64,000 nucleotides of DNA from Bipolaris cookei (GCA_002286855.1 NRSV01000061.1:151422-215421); one strand, 5' to 3'. Positions 22,475 through 34,450 are shown, counted from the stretch's first letter. The notes: generated by a model from the sequence alone, not told the origin. A program made the numbers and translations.

Positions 22475-22476
22475 TA

Positions 22477-23858
22477 GTAAGAAAGTACAATTTGAGTTTA
22501 CCACAACGAGAGTAATAATGAAATCTGTCCATGCTTATTTCCTCATTGCTTCCAGTCCTGCCATCACTAATGGTACTGTCTTGGCGTGATGGCACATCAC
22601 GTGACCTCAAGCACAACGAGGGTCATTACCTTCTAACATGAACGTCCACAGGCCTCCAGCCTTATTGTCTCTTGTCAAGGAGAGAATCTTTCTGTTACTT
22701 TGTAACATGTAGTATGCAGCCAATGCATAGCACACAATTCCCAAGAGGGTGCTGGACAGAAACCCATCAAGTGTCAAACGTGATAGAGAGGCGAAACTTG
22801 GGGTAGCGTGAAACTGGATTGTGCTGATCATTTGTTCTTTACCCCTCTTCTTTTTCCTTTACATTCAACTCTGTCGGGTTAGGGTCCTGATAGGAGATTA
22901 ACTGGGACGAGAAGAAAAGAAAAAGTACCCCTGAAGACGTCATGGCACAGCTACTTATCTATCTAGCTGCATTGCCGTGCATAGAGAGTCGACCGATGAT
23001 GCTATGCAGTGAATCTAGATATGTAGAGCCACCGAGCCACCAAGCCACTGTATGTCGGTATATGCATATGTAACTGTAGTTAGGCGGCCGTTGGAAAAGG
23101 GCCGATTCAGGCCTGCACTGTGAGCTGATTCGAGGCCCTGGTATATGCCCGTTGAAACGACGGCATCCGGGGTATGTGGGTTGGGGGAGGGGTCGGGTGC
23201 CTGGTCAGAAGCTGGCGGACACAAAGGCTGCGAAGGAAGCTGGGCAAGTAGGAGGCCGGGCAGAGGCAAAGGATGGGAAGAGTTTATGCTAACATGTGGA
23301 CGAGATGCCGGATGGCGGCGTCGAAATACTCATGGAGCTAGGAGACAGCACCTGCAGTAAAAAGGTTGAAAGCTGTTGGGCAGCCAAGCCAAGGCTTCAC
23401 TCCGAGTTTGACTCAGCAACGGTCGGAGGCCGAGCGCCTGTGACGCACGACGCACGACGCACGACGCACGACGGGGGACTGCGGCACATCGAACACACAT
23501 TTGCACACACATCCCCCGTGCAGGGCCGTTTTCCCGGCCGCCGGGCCTGAACCATCCCACCAACCCCCTTGCTCCCTACATACCATCTCGATCAGAAAAC
23601 CTACATGGACGCTCTTCCGCCGGCCACCAGGCGCTTCGCTCAATGCTTGTAAAGGACGTTGACTGGGTTTCAGCCTGATAGCTCACGTGAGGGCGCGCTA
23701 CACCCCTTTTGGCGCGCACGCCTCTGATGATTGCGCACCAAAGGCCTAAAGCAAAGAGCCATAGTTGTGTAGACTGGACCGGGTGCTATTAGGTTCCCGT
23801 CCTTTTTTTCTTATTCACCTCCACATTATCTGCTTGCACTAGGCTCCATCGCCCGTCA
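22477..23858. other. Intergenic region upstream of Zn2Cys6 regulator
   Basis: No gene supported. Holds a short tandem repeat at 23443-23470 and a T-rich leader before 23859. One minus-strand ORF at 22607-22831 contains a hydrophobic segment but has no other support. Confidence 0.4.
23443..23470. repeat. Four tandem copies of 7-bp ACGCACG
   Basis: Perfect head-to-tail copies of ACGCACG followed by ACGG. The length is not a multiple of a codon pattern and it lies outside genes. Confidence 0.8.
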
Positions 23859-26161
23859 ATGTCCTATCGCGGAAGGCCCAGCAAGGGTTGCGAGGCTTGT
23901 CGAGCCCGTAAGGTCAAGGTGAGCATGCCTTTCCATTGCCCTCTCCCTCGTGGCCACATTGCACCCCCAACCACCAGGCTAATGCCACCATAGTGCGACG
24001 AGGCCAGGCCGGTTTGCAGTCGATGCACAAAGGCTAGCCACGAATGCAAGTATCGCGACCAAGCCGATATCCTCTTTCGGAACCAGACTGCTTCGGCGGC
24101 ACAGAGAGCCGAGGAATCATGGCGGAAGAGATCTAAATCTCACCAGCGCCCAACCACGGCAGACAACAATACCGCTGCCTACGTCAAGACGCCTCCAAGC
24201 GATGCATCTACTCCGCCCACGCTCGACGACACACGCTCCTCGAGTGGGAGTGTGCACTCGTCCAGCGGGTCCACTGATGACGCTACCCAGGATGCATTTA
24301 ACATTTCACTGGCTACCATTGACCTAAGCAAAATGACCATTACGCCGGCACCCAATCCGGATTTCCGCCGCAAGGCATTTGAGCGATTTGTCTATGACTT
24401 TGTTCTGCCGGACTCGCCCACCATGCCAAAGGACGAACCCTCAGACGCCTTGTGGACTTTTATTCCAGTGTTGTACCAGGGTGCCTCGGAGGACTCTTTG
24501 ATAGCTACTACTGTCGATGCTGTTGCATATGTCAACTATGCGAATAGGTGCAAGAATGCCCATGCCGCTGCATTAGCCGAGGAGTGTGTTGCTAAAGCCA
24601 TTCCCATGTTGACCAAGGTGATTGCGGATAAGAAGCGATCGGCTACGAATGAGGCCTTGTGCTCAGTTTATCTTATGGGGGTTTATGAGGTATGCAGGGA
24701 CGGAGTTTTGGTTGGCAGAGTCCTAACTTTGTCAGAACCTCACCAATGTGCAGCGAAAAGGCACGTTTATTGCCCATCATCATGGTGCTACTGCGTTGCT
24801 CCAGCTGCGAACTGTCGAGCAATACTACAGTGACCCGATTTCAGCCAGATTGTATGAAGTAGCTTATGCACAAATGGTAATACTGGAGTATATTTTCTCT
24901 GCGCATTGCTGACTTTGTCAAATAGTTACTTGGCAACCTACAGTCGGCAAAGCGCCCGCCCATTCCTAAAAAAGACGTAATCAAAGTGGAAGGGTACCTT
25001 CCCAGTCTCTACAGCAATTCTCATGTCTTTGTCATCCGTCTGATATGGAGAGAAGCTATGTTGCACGCAAAGTGGCATGAGATTAAGCAAAGTGCGCACC
25101 CACCCACTAATCGCCTGGCTATGCTAGAGATTTTCCAGACCGCTGTCGAACTAGATGGTGCATTTCAAGCCTGGGAATCGCCCCTTACGCCGGCCTGGGA
25201 TTACCACATGGCACCAAATACACCAGAGGCTCGGGCAGCTTATGACGAAAAATGGCAGAATCTCTTCCTAGCGAGTCGAGGTGCGCCGCCAGAGATTCAT
25301 GCATACCAAAGCCTGAAGAGATGCTGGATCTGGGGCTTTTTTCGAACCAGTCGAATATTTCTCCTTCGTGACCTTCTTGAGATGCTTAATTGGTTATTGC
25401 GATTCCCAGAGCCGGTCCTGCCTTGTCCTCCTATGGCCGAGAGCGGTTCTACAACTACAAATGGGCAGTCCATTTCTGTTTTACTCAGCACCAGGAGTCT
25501 GCGTATGCAACAATCGATTACTACTACCCACTTGGTTGAAGTCATTGACAAGAACTGCTCAGCATTGTTCGGTAGCTTTACAGTCCCGATACACCTCAAA
25601 TCATACAATGACGTTGTTGGGATGAGAGGTTATGTTTGTTTGTGGCCACTGGGCATCATGGACGCTGCTCTGAGCTCAGGTCTTGTCCCAGATGTTGACG
25701 GGCCAGGAAGCCGACAACCATCGCCAGCAACCCACTTCCCGACATTTCAGACGTCGCCAAACAGCGACTCTTTTCAATCAAACCTGGGCTCAGAATTCAA
25801 AAATGCCTACGCATTGGCACCGCAATTCTCGGAGCTCGCCACCATCGTGCCGAAACTGGAAGTACCGAGTGCAAGCAATAGTCCAGTGAACAGCACGCCA
25901 GTGTATGACCACATGGCGAAGAGGAATCACATTTTCGACTCCAATCCGGCACATCCGTATGATAGTCCAGTACATCTTCCGGCGGACTTTGGGATCCCAG
26001 AACCAAAGAAGATGGACGTTGCGTCAAGACGTGAGTGGGTCAACCGCCTCTTGTACTATTTGGGGACGGAGCTGGGACTCAAGAAGGCGCTATATGTGCC
26101 GCTTACCGAGGGATACATGCCAATTGTAAAGCCTAGTGTTGATCATCTTCTGGGTCGGTGA
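23859..26161 (+). CDS. Zn2Cys6 transcription factor
   Basis: A 710-aa fungal binuclear-zinc regulator encoded in four exons: 23859-23918, 23994-24689, 24736-24876 and 24926-26161. The first intron splits the zinc cluster, a common position in this family. The cluster is CEACRARKVK/CDEARPVCSRC..C with the canonical spacing CX2CX6CX6CX2CX6C at residues 11-38. It is followed by a Ser/Thr-rich linker and a long helical middle region resembling the fungal-specific transcription factor domain 2. All introns have GT..AG ends and keep frame. It should act in the nucleus as a DNA-binding regulator, target unknown. Neighbours give no clear pathway. No lesions seen. Confidence 0.92.
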
Positions 26162-26862
26162 TGATGTTTGGGTCAGGGAGTGGTGACATGGAGGATATTT
26201 TGTTGTTTGTGGCGCATGAAGTTACGGAGCGTGAAGTAACAAGGCATCGTACGGGCGTTTGGTTGGTTTTTCTTTTGCATGTGCGCGAACAATTTCTTCT
26301 CGCGTTATTTATTAAGCAACATATTAGTGTTTTGTTTTGGTTGTTGGTTGTGTTTGATGGACAGGAGGGAAGAGGATGTGTTGGTTGTATATAAGCAAGG
26401 TTGGAAGTCAAAGGTGGTAAGGTAATGGGGAGTTGAGAAGGGAGGATTGGTATATGAATGGAAAAATGGGGATCAGGAAATTGGTGTAGCAACACGCTTT
26501 CTGGATAGGTATCATCAGGTATTGAATGGAATCTAGTACATTGATCACATCTCATTGCTCGAGCGACGGAGATAGGCCCCGCGCTAGTGCAACCTCCGAC
26601 CCCACAGTTTAGGCTTACATAACGCACTCGTGCATCTGAACATCTGACCCAACATTTGCCCCATCCGCAGCCGCGATCCGACAAACCGCATTGTTTGTTT
26701 CGGTCCAAGAGGGATAGCCAGACATTTTGAAACATTGAAATTTGAAAGACTACAACACGACAGCATTTGCTTGCAGACGGGCAAAAAAAAAGACCTAGGA
26801 AAGAAACGGGATTTCAACGAGGCCAAAAAAAAAGAGAAAGCAAAGAAAGAAAGAGAGAAACA
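26162..26862. other. Intergenic region between regulator and acetyltransferase
   Basis: 3' sequence of the regulator, then a purine-rich leader (A and GA runs at about 26786-26860) directly before the acetyltransferase start. No other gene recognised. Confidence 0.45.
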
Positions 26863-27657
26863 ATGGACATTCGCGTACTCCGCCCAGAAGACATTCCGCA
26901 CGTGCAACTCGCCAATATCACGAATTTGCCGGAAAACTACTTTTGCAAGTACTACCTGTACCATGCGCTGAGCTGGCCGCAACTCAGCTATGTAGCCGTA
27001 GATGTAAGTTTTAGCACGTGACATTATCTCTCTCTTCCTTCGTTATACAAATCCCCTCCCCCCCTCCCCCTTCCGCCTACCCTCATTACCAATCAATCAA
27101 ACTCTCAAGTACACAATAAATCCTAACAGAAAAAGGTCTCCCGCCCCCCCAAAACCCCCTACGACCCCCCCAAAATCGTCGGCTACGTGCTCGCGAAAAT
27201 GGAAGAAGAACCCACCGACGGCGTGCAACACGGCCACATCACCTCGCTATCCGTCATGCGCACGCACCGGCGCCTCGGCCTCGCTGAGAAACTAATGCGG
27301 CAATCTCAACGTGCAATGGCTGAGACCTTCAACGCGCACTACGTCTCGCTGCACGTCCGCGTGTCGAATACGGCGGCGCTGCATTTATACCGCGAGACGC
27401 TGGGGTTCAAGGTGGATAAGGTCGAGGCCAAGTATTATGCGGATGGCGAGGATGCGTATAGTATGAGGATTGAGCTGGGGGATGTGAAGAGGGCGGTGCG
27501 GGAGGAGGAAGAGGGGATTTGGGGGAGTGAGGGCGTGGACGAGGGGGAGGCTGTAGGCAGTGAGGGGAGGGAGGAGGTGAAGATGGTTAAGATGGGGAGG
27601 GGGAGGGGAGTGGTGGATTTGGTGGAAAAGAATGAGGCTGCTGCTACTGCTGCGTAG
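26863..27657 (+). CDS. ard1: N-terminal acetyltransferase A catalytic subunit (Naa10/Ard1-like)
   Basis: Catalytic subunit of NatA, which acetylates the alpha-amino group of nascent proteins after Met removal, at the ribosome with the Naa15 partner. Exons 26863-27003 and 27130-27657 join across a 126-nt intron into 222 aa. The start MDIRVLRPEDIPHVQ..NLPENY matches Naa10 N-termini almost motif for motif, including NLPENYFCKYYLYHALSWP. The acetyl-CoA loop is RRLGLA (residues 94-99), followed by VSLHVRVSNTAALHLY and a tail rich in Glu and Gly that varies between species. The GNAT core looks complete. The C-terminal Glu-rich extension is longer than in yeast but common in filamentous fungi. Confidence 0.93.
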
Positions 27658-28172
27658 ATGTGGGGGAGGAGGGGGTAAGGGGTGTATGAGGTGGGAACTG
27701 TTGTTCCGATGCTGATTGCGTGGAGGTATGATGGAGATGACGAGAATTATGAGAAAATTGGTTGAGAAAAGAATGCCAGTTGTGGCATGCACCAAGCAAG
27801 ATTATGTGGATTTAAGGCATTGATTGGTACAAGTCTTGATACAGAGCATAGATCTATGTATATCGTATCTCTCCCCTTTTTCTATGCTAAATGCCACCAA
27901 CACATGATTGAATGAAAATATTACGACAAGAGCGTTTTACCAAAAAAAACAAGAAGAAGAAGAAGAAGAAGAAGAAGAAGAAGAAGAAGAAGAAGAAGAA
28001 GAAGAAGAAGAAGAAGAAGAAGAAGAAGAAGAAGAAGAAGAAGAAGAAGCCAGTTGTAGATTACAAAACCGACAGTGGATATCATAAAACAAATCCTGAA
28101 TCGTTAATTCCCCATGGGACCTTATTCCCTTCCCGAGCCGTCATGATAGAAATTATTATCTTCCCTTGTGTT
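27658..28172. other. Convergent 3' region containing an AAG microsatellite
   Basis: Between the acetyltransferase and the convergent minus-strand gene. It contains a long AAG tract (27951-28049) and otherwise AT-rich 3' sequence. Confidence 0.5.
27951..28049 (+). repeat. (AAG)33 trinucleotide microsatellite
   Basis: Ninety-nine bases of uninterrupted AAG units. The plus-strand ORF it creates is a poly-Lys artefact and not a gene. Length at this site is expected to vary between isolates. Confidence 0.95.
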
Positions 28173-29890
28173 TTACATCAAGCCACCCAATACAACCTTA
28201 CCCACACCACCAACCTCGCTCTTAACGCCAGCACGACAACTATCCTCAAACTCTCTTACAACACCCGCGAGAATAATCTTCCGGACTCGTGCATCTGCCT
28301 TGTTGAATAAGTCGCCGACAATACTGGGGACGCCTCCACCGGCTATGACGACACTCTCGGGGGTACTCAGCATGGACAGGATGCGCGTGTAGCAGTCGAT
28401 GAGGACGTCGCAGAGTGTGGCGAATGTGCTGAAAAAGTCTGGGTCAAAGGGAAGTGACGGGGTCTGCAGATGCGTATATGACTCGTTTGGCAGGAGCAAG
28501 TCATCAGTCGGTGGCGGGTCAATGCCCATGCCCTCTGTACCGTTGAAGCTGTTGCTCGGGGTGAGGATAGGAAAGTCACCGGTTGCGCTGCTACTACGAC
28601 GACCCTTGCTACCCATGCCCATGGTCATGCCCATGTTTGCGCGCTTGAACATTTGCGGGAGGCGGGCGCGGCTCAGGGTTGAAGGAGTAGAGCCATCAGC
28701 AGGGTGCATGGACTGGTACTGCTCAAATTCGATGAGCAGGGCATTGAGAGCTTTAAGATAGTCGGCGGGCGAGTTTGCGTTGAGGTCGAGGATGGTGGGA
28801 AGGGAGAAGCCGAGGAGGAGGTAGTGGGTAGCACGGCGAACTTGGTTGCGCGAGGTGAAGGAGGGGAGGCGGGCAAGGTCGGATTTGGAGAAGAGGAGCG
28901 TGTTGAACCAGTATATTCTGCCTTCGTGACTGCGGCGGGGGCTTGTTAGCTTTTGGAAGGGCAAGTAGGACAGGGGGCGATGGAGGAGGAGGAGGAGGGG
29001 GAGAGAGGGCCATACGCCTTGCGGAGGTAGTCGAGCGTGGAGATGCGCTTCGAGGCGAGCTCTTGAATATGCTGGAAGACGAGGTTGGGGTTTGAGCCAT
29101 TGGGGACGGGGATGGGGGCGGCGGGGGCGAGGGTGCGGTTGGACTGCTGGTTTGAGTGCAGAATGTCCTTTTGGGTGGGCGGGTGGCGCAAGGGCATGGG
29201 CACCGCCATGGCGAAGGGGTTCTTTGGCTTGTCGACGGTGTTGGAGGGGCTCTGGGGGGCGTCTTGGGCCTTTTGCTTCGACGAGCGAGTAAAGGTGGAG
29301 ACGGAGAGGGTCGGGCGCTGGGGGTGGGCTGGCTGGGGCGCGGGGGCCTTGTCTGCTTCGGGGGCGAGGGCCAGTGTGGCCGAGGGCGTCCTCGTGTGCG
29401 ACGAGGACGACGTCTTGCGGGTGCTGGACGAGTTGGTGGTGCGCAGCGAGGCCGAGCGCGAGGTGCGCAGCTGGGAGCCGAGATCCGTGACCGAGGAAGC
29501 GATGCTGTGCCTGCTTACGTGGCGGCGGCGCTGGGGGGTCGTGGGCTGCCGCTTGGTGGGGTCGTCGGAGGAATCGTGGGGAGGGGGCGTGTTTAGTCTA
29601 CTAGGAACCACAGCATCGGCAGCAGCAGCATCAGCAGTGGTGGTGGTGATGGGCGGCGCGGGCTGGACATGGAGCTGTGGCGGCGCAGTGTCTGCGGGGG
29701 CAGCATGGGACTGGGAGAGGGACGAGGCAGCGCCGTGCCTGGAGGCGGTGCGATGCCTGCCGCCAAAGAAGGAGGGCCGGCGGGAGAAGATGCCGTGCTG
29801 GTGCTGCTGGTGCTGCTGGTGCTGCTGGTGCTGCTGGTGCTCCTGGTGGAGGGGGAGGTGTTGGTGGTGGTTGTGGTGGTGGTCGGCCAT
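28173..29890 (-). CDS. Conserved fungal protein with His/Gln-rich N-terminus, function unknown
   Basis: Exons 29016-29890 and 28173-28929 join across an 86-nt intron (GTATGG to CCGCAG with a CTAAC branch site). The N-terminal 250 residues are low complexity: a His/Gln run (HQEHQQHQQHQQHQ), then Ser/Thr/Pro-rich segments. The conserved part starts with IQELASKRISTLDYLRKA and, across the junction, HEGRIYWFNTLLFSKSDL. It then has RATHYLLLGFSLPTILDL, a Ser-rich insert, LPFDPDFFSTFATLCDVLIDCY and the C-terminal VGGVGKVVLGGLM. This arrangement is shared by ascomycete orthologues I have seen, but I cannot assign a biochemical role. No membrane segment or signal peptide. It is divergently transcribed from the CDP-ethanolamine gene. 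Confidence 0.82.
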
Positions 29891-30458
29891 GATGAGCTGG
29901 AGGCATCCAGCCAGCCAGCAAGGGTGGGGGCTACCGAGCGATCAGGGGCGCTGTTTCACCTGCCGGGCCCTGCCAGAACATGCGCCCACGGCCTGGCTTA
30001 CGGGCTCGTTAGTCTATGGTCGGTTGTCGATGTGTGTCCAGACTGCATGTATCGCCACAGCGACAACAAGACGACAACAAAACGCGACAGACTCGGCGGA
30101 CCGGGGCGCCACGAGCTTTAAACACGAAGCGCGTCCCACGAGCACCATGCGCTGCTGCGACAATGCCAAAATTCAGGCCGTGTTTCGGTTCGCGGTGCCA
30201 GCTGATGGACTGCGCGCCTATCATCCATCCCATCCATCCCCCAGCTTGACCAACGCAGGAACAGCCAGGCCGGAGTAGGCCCACGACCCCTGCTCCTCCT
30301 TCTCCACCACCACCACCACCACTGCCCCCGACGCCGTACCACCACCCCCCGACGCCAGCAACCGCCCGGCCTGCCCGTCCTCTCTCTACCATCCCCATCC
30401 TTCCCTGCGCCCCCTCCATTGCACCCACGCTGCCTCTGCCCCCCGCACCCCGCCCGCC
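29891..30458. promoter_or_regulatory. Shared divergent promoter region
   Basis: A 568-bp gap between two head-to-head starts. It contains long pyrimidine-rich runs (30300-30440) typical of fungal promoters near transcription starts. No specific operator recognised. Confidence 0.4.
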
Positions 30459-32143
30459 ATGCAGCGCAGACACAGCGCCCGAGTACTTAGCACGCCCTCG
30501 CCCACACGCCCGCCGCCCGCCTGCTAACCCACCGCAGGGAGAATGGATCCCCACCGACGGCCAATGGCCCGTCGATCCCCAGCACGACGTGCCCGTCTCT
30601 GACGACCGCATCTGGGTCGATGGCTGCTTCGACTTTGCCCACCACGGTACGCCCGCCCGTCCGCTCTCTGTCTGTCTCTCTGCATCACGTTCACCACGCT
30701 CACTCCCTCCTCCAGGCCATGCCGGCGCCATGCTGCAGGCCCGCCAGCTGGGCACCGAGCTCTATGTCGGCGTCCACTCGGACGAAGCCATCCTCGAGAA
30801 CAAGGGCCCGACTGTAATGCGCCTCGACGAGCGGTAGGCCTCCTCGCTGCACCCCTAAACGCCCTGCGCCGGCTGACTGCTACAGTGTCACCGCCGTCGA
30901 GGCCTGCCGATGGGCAACCAAGGCCGTCCCTCGAGCTCCCTACGTTACGTCGCTGCCCTGGATCACCCACTACGGCTGCCAGTATGTTGTCCATGGCGAC
31001 GACATCACCTCGGACAGCGATGGCCGCGACTGCTACCGCTATGTCAAGCAGGCCGGCCGCTTCAAGGTCGTCAAGCGCACCCCGGGCATCTCGACAACAG
31101 ACCTCGTCGGCCGCATGCTGTTGTGCACCCGCTCCCACTTTATCCCTTCCCTCGACAAGCGCTTGACCGGTGAAGAGGGCCCTGGCGACGAAGCAGAGCG
31201 CACAAAGGCCGGCCAGGAAATGCTGCAGCGCATCAAGGACTATGCAACCGACGCCTCGGGCCGTGCCCCTGGCTGCGATGTCTGGTACTGGCATGCTTCC
31301 CGGCCCGTCAAGCTGCGGAGAACCACAACTAGCGCCGTCACTAGCCCCACCCGCCCCGATCATCCCCGCCAGGAATCCACGGCCTCGCAAGTAGGCCCCG
31401 TCAGGGAGGAAAAGGGCAAGTTCAACCAGCTCGTCCAGGGCAAGGGGCTCAAGGAGGGCCAGTCGGTCGTCTACGTCGATGGCGGCTGGGATCTGTTTTC
31501 CTCTGGCCACATTGAATTTCTGCGCTCCGTCACGCAATGCGAAGAAGACAGCGCCAGGGAAAACGGATGGTACACGGAAGAAGCCAAACAGGAGCGCATA
31601 CAAAAAACTGGCGAAGACTACAGCCCGGTCTTTTTGATTGCCGGCATTCACGATGACGAGGTCATCAACCATTGGAAAGGCATCAATTACCCGATCATGA
31701 ACATTTTTGAACGTGGCCTATGCGTTTTGCAGTGCAAGGTATGCCCCGCTCGGGTGATTTTTGTAATTACATACTAACTTGTTCAGTACATCCACGCTAC
31801 CATTTTCGGCGCTCCCTTCTCCCTTAGCAAGGCCTTCCTCCACGCCCTCCCCTATTCGTCTCCCCTGACCATCTACCATGGCAAAACCACCTTTATGCCC
31901 CTTCAGTTCGACCCCTATGCTGTGCCCAAGTCGATGAACATTTACCGCGAGATTGGCGATCATGGCTTCCAAAACGTCAATGCCGCCGAGATTGTCGCCA
32001 GGATCATGAAGGGCAGAGCTCTGTATGAAGAGAGACAGCGCAAAAAGGGTGAAAAGGGCATCACCGAGGATGCAGAGAAGCTTCGACAGGAAATGGAGCG
32101 CGAGCAGAGGAGGAGGGAGGTCGAGGGCCAGTTTGGCCTGTGA
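30459..32143 (+). CDS. ect1: Ethanolamine-phosphate cytidylyltransferase
   Basis: Makes CDP-ethanolamine from CTP and phosphoethanolamine, the rate-setting step of the Kennedy pathway to phosphatidylethanolamine. Five exons (30459-30482, 30538-30646, 30716-30833, 30886-31738, 31787-32143) give 486 aa. The first exon is only eight codons, chosen because GTACTT and CCACCGCAG splice it in frame to GEWIPTDGQWPVDPQHDVPV. Two cytidylyltransferase domains are present. The first has the HxGH motif (HHGH, 43-46), then GVHSDEAI and KRTPGISTTDLVGRML. The second has VVYVDGGWDLFSSGHIEFL, where SSGH replaces the first His of the motif, then IAGIHDDEVIN. Length and both domains are normal for the family. 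The Lys/Glu-rich tail is probably helical. Confidence 0.93.
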
Positions 32144-32667
32144 TGCTGTGGTCGGTTTTACTTAGTCGTGGCGCTGCACGAGTGGAGTAGTGCGTTGGCT
32201 TTCTCTGGTTTAGCCATTGAACCAGACCCAGCGCTTTTACCCTGATCATCAACAAAAGCCAAGCCTAGACTGAGCCTCGAATTGATCCATGCCGCGAGGA
32301 ACAGCCTCGGTTTCTCTCCAAGATGAGATCCAAATTGCCCGCATCAACCCTGATTGGACCTTCTCGCTTGTATTCCGAAGCAACACTAAGGTCTTGGTGA
32401 TATCACCATCATGGCCACCATGGTCAGCCGCTGACGGCACCTCTTCAGGCACACAAATGTTACACCGCATCGGGCATTATCAGTATAGGGCAAAGTGCCA
32501 TGTGATTGCCCCAACACTCCACATTACCTTTTTTCCTGCCCCACTAGTCTCGGCACTGGGGGTGGGCGTGTTCCTAAGGTGGATCAATAATCAAGTAGCG
32601 AATTTCTCAAGATCCCTTCATCCTCAGCCACCAGATTTGCACATTGTGAAATGCAATTTTCCTTGTC
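32144..32667. other. Intergenic region
   Basis: 3' sequence of the cytidylyltransferase gene and upstream sequence of the broken P450. ORFs present do not resemble proteins. Confidence 0.4.
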
Positions 32668-34398
32668 ATGACTATCATAACCCCCGTTGCCGCTTTCCTC
32701 CTCATAGCCGCCAGCCTGTTGTATGCCGTGATCAGGTTCTGGCAAAACAGACATGCTCTACCTCTGCCCCTGGGACCCAAGGGAATCCCTATACTGGGAA
32801 ACATCAATGACTGCAACACAAGGAGCTTTACTACCCCATTTCCTGGGTGACAGCCATGGGCCAGACCATCATCAACGACCCCACCATTGCTCTCGACCTC
32901 TTGCGCAACCGTTCTGCAATCTGCTCGTCACGCCCGAGTCTCGTCTTTGCCGGTGACATGTAAGTGGGCATATTTGTTCTAGGATAGATGGGTTGATGTT
33001 AACTACGATTCTGTTGCTTATAGGGTGGGTTGGCGCCACGCAACTGTCATAATACCCTACAACGATGTGTGGAAGGAAGATACACCGGAAGAACATCACA
33101 AAGATTACGAGTACAAGTACATCGCTTTCTATGTTTGATCGCGTCCAGAAGGTCGAAGCCGCGCGGTTTTTTTGGTTAATTTATTGAATTCGCCAAATCG
33201 GTTGGTTGACCATATTCGGAAGGAAGCTGAAGGTGTGATTTTGAGAATCACATATGGATACATCACTGTTCCACATGGAAAGGACCCATTAGTTGATATG
33301 GCGGAAAAGACCATAGAGCAGTTTACCGAAGCTACTGTTCCTAGGCGGTGGGCTATTAACATTTTTTTTTCCATTCAGTTCCTTGTGTTCTTTTCCAAAA
33401 ACTATTAAGATAACGTCGTTAGTAAAATACATACCCGACTGGATGCCCGGCGCAGACTTCAAACGCACAGCGAAGGAAATAGCAAAACAGCTCGATCAAT
33501 ACACAAATCAGCCCTACCAATTCGTCAAGCAGCAAATGCGAGAAAAGAGGTACACACCATCCTTCCTTTCCCAAAATATAGAAAGCGGAGACAGCACCCC
33601 AGACATGGAATTCTACCACAAATGAGCAGCCCTCGTCCTCTACTTCGGCCGTGCAGATACCGTAAGTCCCCTTTATCCACGATTCCCACGCACATTCCTA
33701 AGCACCAAGCTCACCCCCATCCCCAGACCGTCTTAGTAATAATAGCCTTCTTCCTCGCAATCCACCTCTTCCCCACAATTAAATTAAAAGCCCAACAAGA
33801 AATCGACTCCCTAACTCACGGCCCCCGTCTCCCCACCCTATCCGACCTCCCCCACCTCCCATACATCTCCGCCATAGCCCAAGAAACACACCGCTGGCAT
33901 CTCGTCGCCCCCATGGACATCCCACATACGAGCACGAAAGAAGACGTGTATTGGGGTTACCGCATGCCCAGGGGCTCAATCTTGCTAGCGAATAACTGGA
34001 GCTTTATGCATAATCCTGCCGTGTACCGCGATACCATGGCATTTCGACCCGAGTGCTTTATAGCGACGGAGGGGAGAGATGCGGAACTAGACCTGCGGAT
34101 GTACGTATTTAGGTACGGCAAGAGGATTTGTCCGGGGAGACAGGCGGCAGATCACGCATTATTCGTCACGATTGCACAGACACTGGCTGTTTTCAACATT
34201 GCTCCTAGTATAGATGCAGAGGAATGGGTGAAGAGGAGCGAAGTGAGATTTGAAGCTGGGACAATAAGTCGCGCGGTGCCGCTTGAGTGCTGCATCACGC
34301 TTCGATGTGGTGCGCATATCGAATTAATTCAGGAGACGCGCAAGAGAGTTGCGTACGAAGAAAGCGATGCTAGGGAGCTCGAACAAGTGAAATGGTAG
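32668..34398 (+). pseudogene. Broken cytochrome P450
   Basis: A heme-thiolate monooxygenase gene in pieces. It starts with a membrane anchor and LPLPLGPKGIPILGNI, then jumps frame to ELYYPISWVTAMGQTI (about 20 residues missing) and continues with SAICSSRPSLVFAGDM. A GTAAGT intron follows and then VGWRHATVIIPYNDVWKE. The frame is lost again near 33085, resumes at MFDRVQKVEAARFF, and meets TGA at 33623-33625 just before ALVLYFGRADT, the I-helix. The C-terminal half is clean: ETHR (ExxR, helix K) and FRYGKRICPGR, the heme-binding loop with the Cys ligand. It resembles the fungal P450s related to O-methylsterigmatocystin oxidoreductase. Several lesions make function unlikely, though some could be unusual introns. 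Confidence 0.78.
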
Positions 34399-34450
34399 TG
34401 GTCGTACATAGTAAACATCTTCCATATCACACCCTACATACATTGATACT

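Larger units (their letters stand above)
21361..22476 (-). mobile_element. Internally deleted Fot1/pogo-type DNA transposon with TIRs and TA target site
   Basis: The element body is 21363-22474, flanked by TA dinucleotides at 21361-21362 and 22475-22476 as expected for Tc1/mariner-pogo insertions. Long inverted repeats of about 50 bp form the ends; the shared core is CTAGGCGAGTGGCCACCC. Within the arms nearly all differences between left and right are transitions, consistent with RIP or ageing. At about 1.1 kb it is shorter than an autonomous Fot1-like element. The transposase lacks its central catalytic part, so it cannot move by itself. Confidence 0.88.

Noticed and set aside
22607..22831. 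Minus ORF with a hydrophobic helix next to the Fot1 element
   Set aside because: Short, no homologue recognised, and no supporting exon upstream or downstream.
27912..28310. Plus-strand ORF of 132 codons with a long Lys run
   Set aside because: It is created by the AAG microsatellite and has no other coding features.
29085..30278. 397-codon plus ORF opposite the His/Gln-rich gene
   Set aside because: Antisense shadow of a GC-rich low-complexity exon, giving Trp/Cys/Gly-rich nonsense.
30524..31672. 382-codon minus ORF opposite the cytidylyltransferase gene
   Set aside because: Antisense shadow over exons and introns of a well-supported gene.
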